Source: Limnanthes douglasii subsp. nivea
Lineage: Eukaryota > Streptophyta > Magnoliopsida > Brassicales > Limnanthaceae
Assembly (NCBI GenBank): GCA_036936605.1
Contig: JAUPFV010000001.1
Span: 321,186,250-321,250,249 of the forward strand
DNA: 64,000 nucleotides
Direction: 5' to 3'
Position 1 is the stretch's first letter. Every line of letters begins with the position of its first letter. The translations under genes were made by a program, and so were the position numbers. The notes under the pieces were generated by a model. That model made no database searches, was not told the DNA's origin, and worked only from the letters and a program-made list of their open reading frames with translations. Of the stretch, positions 43,977-55,439 are shown in pieces.

Positions 43977-44057
43977 AGATCTGGATGGATTCGAACCACC
44001 ATCCTCTCAGTACTCTAAAGAGTAATGAGCGCTCTGCCATTTTGAGCTTACAGACCT
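43977..44057 (-). tRNA. tRNA-like sequence or tRNA pseudogene
   Basis: On the minus strand the 81-nt sequence has a 7-bp acceptor stem (aggtctg with cagatct, one G-T pair). It has a D-arm gctc/gagc, a T-arm with consensus box B ggttcgaatcc, and T-runs shortly downstream that could stop RNA polymerase III. Against a functional tRNA, one extra A sits before the D-stem. The anticodon arm is 24 nt instead of 17, folding as a longer hairpin, so no anticodon can be read safely. It may be a decayed nuclear or organelle-derived tRNA gene. Confidence 0.4.
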
Positions 44058-44059
44058 TT

Positions 44060-46236
44060 CCGATAACCAAAATTCAAACTTTGACCTACAACTATATTTC
44101 ACAAATAATCAAAGTTAAGAGAATAAGTAACCGCTATAAAAACAAATGGGTGGAGGTTTTAAGCTTGGATTTCAAAACTTTAGACACTTTACTTAGGAGA
44201 GAATTGTACAGGGCCTCAAGAGTGCGAAACTTGGATTTCAATACTTTCTTAATAATAAATTTCCTTAGTGAGCTAGAGAGAAAAAGGTAGATACAATACC
44301 TACATAATCAAAAGAAAAGGGTCGTCAAATCAAAACCGTTCATAGACTACACAAAAAAGTTAACAACCTGAACAAGTCTGGCTGGATAGACTCTGGTATT
44401 CAAGATCCAACATACTTATTAAAGGTATTAAAAATGTTCTAGTTGCAGCACCACCCAGCCAGAAAACAATACTGCACCCAAAACCTTCAATTCAACAAGA
44501 TCTAAATTAAAATTAGCTGCCTCAGACGAATTATGTATCACACAATAGAATCTACAAAGATTACAATCCTCTGCTCTAACCTTGGACGTTCTTGCAAGAT
44601 TTGAGCCTTTGTGATGTTGCGGTATCAAGACTACCATCCATATCACATGTCTTGAATCCTAGTCTTCAGCTCCAAGTTCCTACTGGAATTCAGTCGCAAC
44701 TCTCTACAGCCTTGGAAGCTTGAACAGTACATATAATTCAATGAAATAAAACCAAACTAGAAGAAAAAGCACTCGCAAACTATGAAGTCCAAGCTTCTAA
44801 AGCATTGTACAAAAGCTTCAAAAAATTCTACAAAAGCTTCAAAAAACATCACTTGAATTCAAGAAACCATTTACGACACGACAGTTTATTACGTTAAGAG
44901 AGTGAAGAACTCAAATGATAATCGAAATTCATCAAAAAAGTATGGTGTTTCTCTTGCTTGGCCTCTGAGAATTTTTAGGCTCTTCAACTACATGTTGATC
45001 TGACATCCTGTTTCTTATTCACCAAATGCATTATACAATTATTTTGTGGTGCCTTCTTAGTTTTGAAATAAGTGCAAATGAATTTAAATCATATAGTTAC
45101 TAAGACTTGTATATCACAATATTATTTACAACTTATACCTGCCATCCTTGCATGTTGATAGTAGAAGAATTGCTTTGAAATTTGCCTTGAGTTAGAATTT
45201 GCGGCAATGTGAAGCCATTACACTTACTTGTGCTTAAGTGATGCTATGATTGCATGTTGTGGTGGTGTGATTGTGATCAGATAATAAAGGTAAGAGAAAG
45301 GAAAAGTAAAAGAAAGAGGGCAGAGAGAACAACACAAAGACGACACAGCACAGAGAGGAGAACCCGGAATTCCCGTGCGAACTCCCCTCATAAGAAAAAT
45401 ATAGTTTTCTATTAAGAGATTGTGACCTGCCATGCAAGCGCACCTGTCATGGCAAAGGTCGGATAGGAAGACAAAGATACACGGGGCTCAGCCTACTGCA
45501 TTCAGGCTATGTCATCCGGATACTAAACATCTGTGCACATCCATCTTCACCATACATTGTCAAGAGCTACAGCTTCATACAGACGAACGCGTTCGCTATC
45601 ACATGTTTATTCATCAAAAGCAAGAAATCACGCCCAACTTTCTGAGAACCAACAAAGTAAATCGATAATCAACAAATCTACATATATATAGGCTGAATAA
45701 GATTTACAAGCTGCAATCAAAAGTACAAGCAACATAACAGCAGTATAAATAGCTTTGACTAGCGAAAACAAGTAAGATAAAATAGAATTTGATGGATTGA
45801 AGCTTGCAGAAGTGCAAAATCTGATAGACTGATTTTGATTTAATAAAAAATGTTTTTCAAACGTTCATATAAGATAAGAAAACAGCTGAAAAGCAAGATC
45901 TGGTTGTATTTCATAGCTAGTTCACGCTAAAAACAAAAACAACCAAGAACAATTCAGCAAAAGGTAAAAACAAATCATACCAGCAATCACCTCCCGAGAT
46001 TCGGAGCAGCTACAGCTTCAATCATTAGAAAACTTTAGCTAAGCCATCAAGTGGTACACATACCAACACGTAGATCGGGAGACTGTCTACACTTTACAGG
46101 TAGCGAAAGAGCTTGAAGACAATCCATGGAGAAAGGATCTGAGTATAGAGAGAAGGCTCTTGTCTTGTCTCTGAAAATGGTTGATGAGAAAGATGCAGGA
46201 GGCTGAGATGAGGGATAAGAACGAGGCGTCCTTTAG
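44060..46236 (-). other. Candidate host transcription unit (possibly non-coding or short-peptide)
   Basis: On the minus strand a plausible promoter and CT-rich leader precede an ATG at 46127. The first exon would encode MDCLQALSLPVKCRQSPDLRVG and end at a strong donor (ttg/gtatgt, intron from 46063). Downstream there are many T-rich intron-like stretches with acceptor-like ends (for example before aaagttgggcg near 45630). A short frame MSDQHVVEEPKN... lies near 45010-44940. A long non-coding AT/GT-rich tail runs to about 44420. I could not assemble a convincing protein. It is free of transposon motifs, unlike most of the window. Could be an lncRNA or a small gene fragment. Confidence 0.35.
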
Positions 46237-46245
46237 TTATATAAT
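46237..46245 (-). promoter_or_regulatory. Candidate TATA box of the 46-kb locus
   Basis: The minus strand reads ttatataac about 110 bp before the ATG at 46127, with pyrimidine-rich stretches between. This is a common plant promoter arrangement. Upstream lies a non-repetitive stretch to about 46400. Confidence 0.4.
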
Positions 46246-46986
46246 AGGGTTGTGTAGAATGGACGGTTGAGATTAGGTATTGGTGATTGATATCAACGGT
46301 TTACACGACACAAACGTGGTTGGTGGGCTTGGGTATTTATTGATAGAGTGGTATTTGCTGGCATATTGATATTTTCTTCCTTCTTTGGCGTTGTGTATAC
46401 GCCATATTTCACACGTCAGTATGACTTTTTCACCCTTATAAGTTAACTAGGTGTAAATAGACCAACTTGATGAACAAATCAAGGCTTAATTATCTTATCC
46501 ATCCCATATTTAAGTCATCTATAGAATTAGGCTTAATAATCTCATATTCATACTTATAGAACGATTTTCGAGAGGCTAGGCGCAAATCCACTACCCCTAC
46601 GTTTTATCTATAATTAATAGCATATACCTCACGTGATTCACGTGATTTATAAGCTTTCTAAATAAATAAAAATTTAGCGGATTTTTAGTAACAAAAAATA
46701 CATAGTATCAGAGTATGTTTTTATTTGAAATAATATAATTAATTTTTTATCAGTCATTCTTTTTCAGTTTGATTTGTTTGATTTTATCTTGGATCTGTTT
46801 TTGCCTAAAAATTTGAATTTCGTTTTGGAATTAAGAGTTGTTTGGAGTTGATTTTTTTTTTATCAATTTTTGTCACGTGAATATGCCTTTTTTTAGTGTT
46901 GGAGATTTGTTTTAATTTGATTTGGTTTTCGTTGGAAATTTGGACTTACTTTAGAGTTAAGAGTTGTTTAGAGTTGTTATGTTTCA

Positions 46987-47220
46987 AGCCCCCAAGGGGG
47001 TAGCCGAGTTGGTTGAGTATGGCATTCTTATGACCAAAAGGTCATGAGTTCGAGTCCCTTTACATACGCTTTCTCGGCTGAGCCTGTCACCTTGTGTGGT
47101 TTACCTTCTGGCGTTGGTTTGCAGGCTATCGCGTCAGACTGAGGGTTTACCCTGTGCGCACTCATTGTACTCTGAGTAGCGGCTGCGGGTTCCCTCCGAA
47201 AAAAAAAAAAAAAAAAAAAA
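46987..47220 (+). mobile_element. tRNA-derived SINE, copy 3 (best preserved)
   Basis: It opens with agcccccaagggggtagccgagttgg (box A tagccgagttgg fits the pol III consensus). A box B gagttcgagtcc lies at 47046-47057. The body has gtttaccttctggcgttgg and tatcgcgtcagactgagggtttaccctgtgcgcactc, the end is gcggctgcgggttccctccg, and the tail is a pure A-run of about 22. A 16-bp target duplication with two mismatches lies at 46971-46986 and 47221-47236. The long pure A tail suggests it is the youngest copy. Confidence 0.92.
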
Positions 47221-47280
47221 GAGCTATTATGTTTCAGCTCTATTATTTTTCTTGAGAATTTGGTTTTTGTTTATAGCAGA

Positions 47281-48245
47281 TATGACAGGGACGAATAACT
47301 ATATGCAGTTCATAAGTACCCAACTCAATGGGAAAAAATATTCTTACTTGAGCTATGTCATGAAAAAAAATATATGTTTCATGTTCAAAACTCCAATCTT
47401 CTGATACAACTAGTGGTGAGAACTATGATACACTCTTTGACACATGGAGACGGATAACGTGAAGATCATCACTTGGATCAATAACTCTGTAAACTAGTCA
47501 CTTGGTACTCAGTAAGCCAAGTATTAAACAACAAAAGAGGTTTGGGATCACTTTGAAATATTGTATACTCGGTCCAATTACGTTAGGCAATACTAGTTAT
47601 TATTTGATATTCGTTATTTACAGCAGAATGACTTTATTATTTTGAATTTTTATGTCGTCGTGTCAGATTTTTTTGGATCAATTGGCACTTACAGAATCTG
47701 CAAAATCGAAGGCATTCAAGCTCCATATTGCTAGAAGAAAAGAGAAAAGATTAATATCGTTTTATATGACCTTATGCTATGAATTTAAAGAATTGCATTG
47801 AACATTTCCTCATCGATCCCCTCTTCCCACTGTAGATTTGGTTGTTCATGAGCTTATTGCATAGGAAACATAACTCAAAACTCACGTTGATAAAGGGTCC
47901 AAAATGATCAATTTTCTTATTGTGTTTGTTGTTCTGAACTAACTACTTCAAGCTCCAAACCAGTCTAGACTAACACTGAGTGAAGCAAGGGTTGCATTTG
48001 ATGAGTGTGCATTTTGTAAAAGTAATAATCATTGGAAATCACGATACCTATCACTAAGAGAAAAACAACGGCAAATACATCAACAACATTCTATTTAGCA
48101 GCTATCGTTTCAACAATTTTGTCATTCATTTTGGCCCTCATAATTTACTATTGATGTTGCTGCATTATTAGGAGATACTAGTAGCACCATTGAATCCTCT
48201 ATAATGGACCCAAAGGTTATGGAATCATTTATACAGTTTCTTACT
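47281..48245 (+). pseudogene. Copia gag remnant
   Basis: The frames read NYMQFISTQLNGKKYSYLSYVM at the start, DNVKIITWINNSV, then KEVWDHFEILYTRSNY and LQQNDF. The conserved RKREK-type segment follows, and a CCHC-like block with FDECAFCKSNNHWKS near 48000-48045. The order is that of copia gag proteins (UBN2-type). Many frameshifts and stops. Continues without pol into unrelated AT-rich DNA. Confidence 0.7.
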
Positions 48246-48289
48246 TCCAATCGTGCGGTCATTTCTACGTTAGTTTGTAGTTAGTTTTA

Positions 48290-48460
48290 ACCTTCAAAAC
48301 TTTATATTTTCAAAATTTAAACTAAAAAAATGTAAAACCATATATCTTTCTATTTTTTTAAAATGAATAAAATGCAATCCATGAGTGATATTTTTGAAAA
48401 AAAAATTATTTTCGTAACCAAATTACTCTTAATTTCGCAACTGGAACATAGTTGCTTTTA
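48290..48460 (+). repeat. GCAAC repeat fragment
   Basis: The segment attttcgtaaccaaattactcttaatttcgcaactggaaca carries the core of the repeats at 4350-5500 and 50390-51300. Only one or two units are present. Confidence 0.5.
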
Positions 48461-48559
48461 TAATACTAGTTACGGTTAAGAAAAACAATACCGATTGAGT
48501 TGCTCCTGCATATGCATAAAATCAATTGGTTGTTCATATCTCAATTGGTTGAGCCAGAT

Positions 48560-49100
48560 GTTCGATCTCAATTAGTGATGATAACTCTACTTCATTCTCA
48601 CTTGGTATGATTCTGTCCACTGGTGAGTTTGGTTGCTGATTCAATGCCGAATTCTAAAAAATAGTGAGAGATTCCCCTCTCTTCTTTGATCTTTTTTAGG
48701 ACCAAGTGGTATTTTTTACCTGAGAGAAACTTAATTTTGATCTCCTCGTCGACTGATAGTTGTGTGTTTACGTTCATATTTGACATCTTAGTTTTATAAT
48801 TTTTTACTCTACATAAACACGATTTCTCGAGTTCCTAGAGACGACGCCAATTAATGTGGTTATCTCAGGGTCACCTAGCTTAGTCGAAGCGGATATGAAT
48901 GGACTAATGAATCGAATGTTTGCTTATGATCAAAATGAGTAAGAAATTGATAATAGAGATAAAAGTAATAATTCACTATATTATTGACTGAACTTGGACA
49001 TTTATATAGATCGTGTTATAAAATAAATCTCTCTCAAATATATAGGGGATAGTTGATGATATTATTTGCGGACTCATTGATTTGGGCTCGACTAATTATA
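48560..49100 (-). mobile_element. Gypsy (Tat-like) fragment: gag start, PBS and LTR
   Basis: On the minus strand, LTR-like sequence (right part, starting in plus orientation with tgtggttatc at 48855) ends before aattggcgtcgtctctaggaac at 48830-48852. This is a PBS of the TGGCGCCGTC type. The reading frame MSNMNVNTQLSVDEEIKIK (48598-48786) follows, resembling the N-terminal charged part of a gag. The LTR's outer end is not defined (about 49100) and no partner LTR was found. Confidence 0.6.
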
Positions 49101-50389
49101 CTTTTATCAATTATATATATATAATCATTCATTTATAATTGTTGGTTTTTTCGGTTTGAACTCTATTTAAGCTAAAAAAACTTCTAAAGTGTTTCTGATT
49201 TTCTTAATATACAAAATAGAAAATTCATTTTATATCGATTCAAGTTTTTTATAGTCGAAAAATCAAACTATACAAATTACAAATTAAAAAATAATGATTA
49301 TATGTATAGAATTATTTGCTCGCATTCGCATAGATCAGACCGATATATTAATAACCGATGGATTTGATCCGTTTGAATCCTACCTAAACTAAATAAATCT
49401 TTAAAGTATTTTTCCTAATATACTTACATGATGAAACCATTTTTTTTTCTTTTTTGCATTATCAATCTTGTGAGTTTAATCTCCCTACCATTATGAACTT
49501 TTGTGTTCTTTTTAGTTGTAGGTTAAAATAATCTATATAGTTATCTGTTTCAATAAAATTAAAATTAGAGCTTAATTTAAAATAGTACAAAATAATTGTG
49601 TGTTTATTTTTTTGAGGTGAAAAAACACACACATCTCTTTCACTTCAGAATTAGGTCCGGCTAATATCCATTTTATAACTATATTTTCATGGTTTATATA
49701 TATTATGTGTATCCGTCAATTGCAACCTACAACTCTCGACTTTTTTTATTAACAAATTAGTTCCTAAACTTATATTTACTCTTAAATAGTAATATTCGAA
49801 TCCAATCCTTCACAAAATTCAAATTTAACTTGATACTTATACAATTACTTTCTTAAAGGATTTTTATCTATTAGTTCCATAATAATTTATTTGATTATCT
49901 ATTGGTCTTACCATTAATGACAATGGTCAATTCATAATTAAGCATATGACGATCCATCTCAAAAGAAAACGTAAAAAACATCTACCACTTTGATCTTCAT
50001 ATGGTACTATATGAGTTATCGACCTAATAAAGCTTCTTTAATTATATTTTTATATAAATAAGTTGAACAATCTCGTACATGATTATTACGTCAAAATATT
50101 AAACACATTTGTATTGCATTAATATGCGCAAATGGATGCAATTGTAATCATATTATTGCTAATAATAACATACATGGAAATATCATGATGCGAAACATAA
50201 TAATAATATATATGATCATTATATATATTCTTTATTGGTCCTTACTTAAGTGGATATCTACTTCACGAGCAAAAGATGATTTTTCCTATGAAGTTTAACA
50301 CGATGTGCTCTATATTAATTTGATGACTTTGCCTATCTTTTATCAACAGATAAGAACTTGATATTTATATATTTCTATAGTATACATTC
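49101..50389. other. AT-rich DNA, nothing recognised
   Basis: No open frame of note, no repeat unit or element boundary could be recognised. Confidence 0.4.
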
Positions 50390-51300
50390 CCGCAACAGAA
50401 TTCTGCAATCATAGTCGCTACTTAGACGTATAAAAATGTACAACAAATTATGTTGCCATATTGGATTATGCAACTAGTATTTTTATTTACGCGAAAATAC
50501 TATTTACACAACTCTTTTATTCTTAATTACGCAATCTGGCTATTCCTATTTTCGCAACCAAATATTGTCAAAGAAATTATAAAAAAATCGTGGATTTATT
50601 TTTGTTTCTCTAAAAAAATAAAATCAGTGCTATTTTTGGATTTTTTTTTACATATAGTTTGAAACATATGGTATAAAAAAACTCTAACACAATTGTGTTT
50701 TCACAAACAACTCATATTTACGCAACTCTTTTCTTTTTAATTCCGTAGCACAATACACATATTTTTGCAACCATATACAGTAAAAATAATTCTTTAATTA
50801 ATTAGCTATTAATGGTATATTCATATATTTTTTGAGCTATGTTTTGAAAAATATAGTATTTAAAAAAATCTAACATAATTTCTTCTTCATAACCAAATTC
50901 ATATTTATGTTACTCTTATTTTCTCAATTTCACAATCACATTACTCTTATTTTCACAACCAATTAATATAAAAATATATTTAAAAAAACAAGTTTTTTAA
51001 CACAAAATGTACATATTTTATGAGTTATAAAAGTTTGTTGTTTCACTAATAATTAACACTTATTTTCATAAAAATAAGTTGTATTTTATTTTTTTTACAC
51101 AATCAGACTTATTTCACAGCCTAATTACACGTAATTACGCAACAACAAAAAATCCAAAAATATCTTTCATGGATCTAGTTTTGTTCATCTTAAAAAAACC
51201 AACGATATTTTTTAATTTTTTTTAGCTTTGAGTTGAAAGATATGACATTTTAAAAAAACAAAAAACAAGAGAGAGAAAAAATAGTTAAATGATATATTAG
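50390..51300 (+). repeat. AT-rich degenerate repeat with GCAAC motif, copy B
   Basis: It shares with 4350-5500 the units attacacgtaattacgcaac, aacacaaaatgtacatatttt, gttgtttcac...attaacacttattttcat and the right end tctagttttgttcatc...gaaagatatgacatttt...agagaaaa(a)...gttaaatgatat. The order of landmarks is the same as in copy A, so they are two copies of one dispersed element on the same strand. It is not coding. Confidence 0.6.
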
Positions 51301-52130
51301 TAAAAAAATCAGATGGTTATCGGTAGTTAAGTTCTAAAACCAGATGATTATCATTTATGAGTAAATTCTCAAACCATGGATTATAATATGTAAATAGTGT
51401 GATTATAAACTGTTATCGATAGACTAGCCACTAAAATTTATAAATTATTGACTAATATTAAAAAAAATTATAAAAATACAAAACACCCCCTTAAAAATCA
51501 AAAGCTTCAAAATAAACAAAATAATTAAAAATCCAAAAAAAAATAATCAAAACAAAAATTATCTTTTACAAATATAGTATTATCAGTTTAATAAAAATAA
51601 ATTGTACAAGTTATCTCTAATTACTCATTTTTTTTATAAAAGTGTATTATTGGATTAGAGTTTTAATCTCCTATATTTTAAAACAAATAAAATAAAAATC
51701 CAAATTTAAAAAACTCTTTAAATTTTAACCATAAAATTCAGAAAAAAAATGAAGCATATATTTTGTTTAAATCAAAATAATAAAAAGTAAACAATCGAAT
51801 CATAAAATAGAACAAACCAAATATCGCCAACCTACTTTTAAATAATTACCTAATAAATAAATAAATTACAACATTTGCTTAAAAATAATATAATTAAAAT
51901 AACTTGTTATGATTAATAAATTTTAAATAAATATTACATATGTAATAGATATATTAAAAAACAAATAGTGGATGATCAAACTATTGATAAATAGAAGATT
52001 ATGAAAAATCATTCTATAATTTTATTAATGTCATGTGATGTTGGTCAACTAATGTTTCTCTAGTTGACACGTCAATTAAACGATGATATTTGAATATATA
52101 TATTTGGTAAATGGTCCAATAAAAAATATT
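51301..52130. other. AT-rich DNA with a hairpin
   Basis: No gene. At 52044-52068 gtcaacta and tagttgac form a perfect 8-bp stem with a 9-nt loop. A possible role is unknown and it may be chance. Confidence 0.35.
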
Positions 52131-52134
52131 AAGA

Positions 52135-52625
52135 ATGTTAATGAGGTTGAGACTGAAATTAAGCACTGTGAAGTTACTGTGTTTGATATTCATAGGGTTT
52201 ATGAAAATAATGGAGAAAACATTAAAAAAACCATCATAAAACTCTAAAAATCCTTCAAGTCCAAAGATATCAAGATAATGAACGTCGAGGGGAATGAAGT
52301 TGCGATATAACCAACTATAAAAGAGGTCATATGACTATGAAATGTGCATAGAAAGTCAAGTCCAAAGTCTTAACCGATAAAATGGATAAGTTTATCCAAA
52401 TGGTTAAGGATGAGAGGGTGAATATACAATTAGGTATTCTTCTAAATTTTCACCCATGTTTCTCTGAAATGGAGATCATAACATTTTGGATAGAAGTACT
52501 TGGAGCAAACAGGTCATTACGCGTGACCCTCAAGTTTGAGTAGGAGCCTGGAGAAAAGAAGGATATAGAAGAAGATCATGAGAGAGCCAGATATGTTGAA
52601 GACCACTCCCCCTCCAATGCTTGAA
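52135..52625 (+). pseudogene. E4 antisense ORF, C-terminal part
   Basis: Near 52370-52450 the frames read DKMDKFIQMVKDERVNIQLGILLNF, followed by FHPCFSEMEI. This resembles the C-terminal part of the E1 and E2 antisense ORFs (DSLDHRYTEVKFDMVLLFYQTFPKR). An acidic segment KKDIEEDHERARYVEDHS follows near 52560. Resemblance is modest and supported by position relative to integrase and repeats. Confidence 0.4.
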
Positions 52626-53009
52626 CTTTATATGCCTTAGCCGATGTTTTTGTTCATACCAGGCCAAAAAACCATTAATGAAGATGAAAATAGTGAAAAT
52701 ATAAGGAAAAAGAAGTTATTGCCTTTTGTATTTTACTTTTTTGCATATATTTTTAATGTGCTTGCCTTTTCTTATTATGACTAAAGTCCATAGGATTCCA
52801 TGGAATTTTGTATTACTTTTTTATTTTTATTTTAACGATTAAAGTCCATGGATGATCAAAACATTTTGCATTTTAATAGAGCATCATGTATTTCTTTTGT
52901 TGTATTATTATCGTTATAATACTCTATATTTCAAGTTTCGATTATACCCAACCAAAAGGTGACCAGTATTTGGTAGGGTAAAATGAGTTAATAATAAAGT
53001 CGTCGAATA

Positions 53010-53345
53010 ACTCAATTATCAACTAAGGTTGGAATATTATACAAGGGTTCAAATCAAATCAACTTATAAATTTGTACAAATCTTTAACCAACTAAGATTG
53101 GAACACTTTACCCGAATCGAATCGAGCCAATAAATTAGAACATCAAGTAACTCTCTAACCAACTGAGGTTAAAATACTTTACCAAGGCTGAAACAAACCA
53201 AGCCAACAATTTAGATAATTAGATATCTCCCTAACAAACTGATTTTGGAACATTTTACCAATAATTTTGAGCTTTAGATATCTCTCTAACTAGCTAAAAT
53301 TGAAAAACATTACCATATATGGATCGATCTAAACCAACAACTTAG
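53010..53345 (-). repeat. E4 degenerate tandem repeat, five units of 56-75 bp
   Basis: The core ccaact(a/g)aggttggaa recurs at about 53018, 53086, 53157, 53232 and 53288. It is the complement-type of the E3 core (caactttggttgatc) and sits at the same place between integrase end and antisense ORF end. Confidence 0.55.
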
Positions 53346-53459
53346 AGTGTACAAATTTTTTAACAACAAACACTTCATTAATTCTTCGATATATAAGCAC
53401 CTCATTAAAACATTCATGCGTCAGTAGTGTAGGAAAAAGTATGTCACTCGACCTTTTAG

Positions 53460-54100
53460 CAAAATTATAACAAACTTAGTTCAAAAAGACGCACAATAAT
53501 CTAAAATTCAAACATAATATGGCGTTAGGTGCTTAATGCTGCATATGTGTTGAAGTTGTCGCACTTGTTCGTCCACGAGCTTACCGCCCTTAACTTTTTT
53601 TTATCACACAATATAAAGACCTTCCTAATTTAGACCGACCTTGTTAAGCCTGTGATCTCTAGTACACAAAAATACTTTCCTTACGACCTCATCTTTAACC
53701 GCGAACTCCTGCATTCATACCATAAGTACATACCTACTTCTCATAAGTATTTGGTGATGCTTAACTATTAAGTGATCCTTAGTTATTTTCTTATTGATCA
53801 AGTCCAACTTAATCATTCTTCTCTCGTCATTCTTTTTTCGGAGTAGTATGTCACCCTAAAAGATGGTAAGGAAATTTATGTTAACAATTATGTTCATATC
53901 ATATAACAGAGAAAAACGAGTTTCATTCGTGGCAGTATTAATTGTTGTTATATATGCTTATATTAATTATTAAATAAAGTTGGGCTACTTATCGAGGATC
54001 CATGTGAAGTTCTTTTTCGACCTATTGAGGATACTTCTATTAGTGACTTCCACTTGCCCATTTTTCGATGGTATAAATATGTTGAAAATTGATTACTTAT
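53460..54100 (-). pseudogene. E4 integrase, C-terminal part
   Basis: On the minus strand RKVFLCTRDHRLNK and EGLYIV near 53690-53610 match the RKVFLHTKEK and WEGPY blocks of E1/E2. Near 54060 the sequence resembles the PQANGQVEV region (gcccatttttcgatgg on plus). The frame is broken throughout. E5 interrupts it at 54100. Confidence 0.6.
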
Positions 54101-54466
54101 TGATGCAGACAGATTAGCGCTAGAATTTATGAAGACAGGCGATCACCCGAAGAATGCAGCGAATTGACAGTTTCAGAGCTCCTGGTGTCCGATTTTGACC
54201 ACAACACCTTATTTCGAAGGGAACGACGCCACAAATTGAAATCACCGGCTATGTTTGTGACATATGGCGTTTTTTGGGCATTCAGCGTCGTTTACTATTT
54301 CATTTTGAATTTTTATTATTTTAGGGCATTTTTGGTATTTTCGTATTAGGGTTTTCATTCGAACCCTTATTTAAACAGACTTTGTTTACTCTATAAGGGA
54401 GTTGAATTTTGATAAAGAAAATTAGGCTCTCCCCTATATTGGCTTCTCCGCGTTTACTCTGTATTA
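54101..54466 (+). repeat. E5 5' LTR
   Basis: Begins tgatgcagac, ends ctgtatta. It contains tatttaaacagac and gttgaattttgataaag, shared with the right LTR. The 61-codon frame at 54164-54349 is LTR sequence, not a gene. Confidence 0.92.
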
Positions 54467-54468
54467 TA

Positions 54469-54480
54469 TTGGTATCAGAC
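54469..54480 (+). promoter_or_regulatory. E5 primer binding site (tRNA-Met type)
   Basis: ttggtatcagac three bases after the LTR matches the initiator tRNA-Met complement (tggtatcagagc) over its first ten bases. Confidence 0.85.
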
Positions 54481-54489
54481 ACAAGCAGT

Positions 54490-55290
54490 CCTGCGAGATG
54501 GTGCGAGGAAGACCAGAGGTCGCAGCGACGTTGCTGGAGAAAGGTCAGAACGGAATGCTTTTCAGGACTGCCGCTGGGAGCTTGGATTTAAGGTCAACAT
54601 TCCTGACTTTGATGGTGGCCTTCGGGCCGAGGAGTTTGTTGATTGGTTGTCCTAGGTTGAGGAGGTGTTGGACTTCAAGGAAGTTCCTGAGGAGAGACGG
54701 GTAGCTTTGGTTACCATCCACCTGTGCGGCAGGGCACAAGCTTGGTGACAACAGGTGAAAAATATATGTGCGCGTGAAGGCAAGGAACAAGTACGTAGTT
54801 GGGAGAAGTTCAAGAAGAAAATCCGCAAGGTATTCTTGCCTTACAATTTCGAGCGAGAATTGTTCCAGCGTTTCCAGAATCTTTGTCAGGGGCTGCGCTC
54901 TGTGGACGAGTATCGGAGGATTTCTTTCAGTTTCTTGCTCGTACAAATGTGAACGAGTCAACACATCAGCGGGTATCCCGCTATATTGGGGGTTGCGCCC
55001 TCAACTACAAGACGTGTTGAACATGTTCGACCCGTTGTCTGTTTCGGAAGCTCATCGGTGTGCCCTCTAGACATAGAAATAGTTGGCTTGATGGACCCAG
55101 ATTGGCGTACAGACTGGTGCTCCTGCAGGGACCTCAGCGCCCGCACCAGTTCCACATCCACCCCCTGATCATGCCCCTCATGGGCGCAGTGCGACCAGCC
55201 GTTCTGCTGGTAAGTTACGTTTCTTTGGTTGTGGTGAGTTAGGGCATCATTAGGTAGAGTGTCTGAATGTTGCGGGTGCTAGGGGTATTT
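54490..55290 (+). pseudogene. E5 gag
   Basis: Frames read FDGGLRAEEFVDWL, VPEERRVALVTIHL, SWEKFKKKIRKVFLPYNFE and a cysteine-containing block near 55210-55260 (FFGCGEL..., a degenerate CCHC zinc knuckle). The order is that of chromovirus gag. Frameshifts are frequent. Confidence 0.75.
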
Positions 55291-55439
55291 TCTCTCACGA
55301 GGCATTTGAACTGGCCCCCATTTTTCATGATGGTCTCCCGAAGTATGATACATATGATGATGATGTGACTGAGGTCACGGCGGAGGTTGTAACTGGTGAT
55401 GTTGGTGCAGTTTTGATGATATGACGTACTTTTCTTTCC

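Larger units (their letters stand above)
46700..48245 (+). mobile_element. Ty1/copia remnant: PBS and gag, with nested SINE
   Basis: The sequence tagtatcagagt at 46703-46714 resembles the tRNA-Met PBS (tggtatcagagc). After a leader, interrupted by a SINE, gag-like sequence starts with ATG at 47281. No pol domain is found downstream, and both LTRs are unrecognised. The 5' LTR should lie before 46700 (roughly 46430-46700) but has no partner. Confidence 0.65.

Noticed and set aside
43977..44057. Functional tRNA gene with assigned amino acid
   Set aside because: The anticodon arm is too long and an extra base sits before the D-stem, so no amino acid is assigned.
45224..45443. Two overlapping 69-codon minus-strand frames with hydrophobic stretches
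   Set aside because: Overlapping frames in pyrimidine-rich, intron-like DNA give Phe/Leu/Ser-rich peptides by composition; kept only as part of the candidate locus.
50390..51300. GCAAC repeat as a Helitron
   Set aside because: No TC start, CTRR end or 3' hairpin could be fixed at the copy borders.
54164..54349. 61-codon frame before E5 gag
   Set aside because: It lies wholly within the E5 LTR and recurs in broken form in the other LTR.
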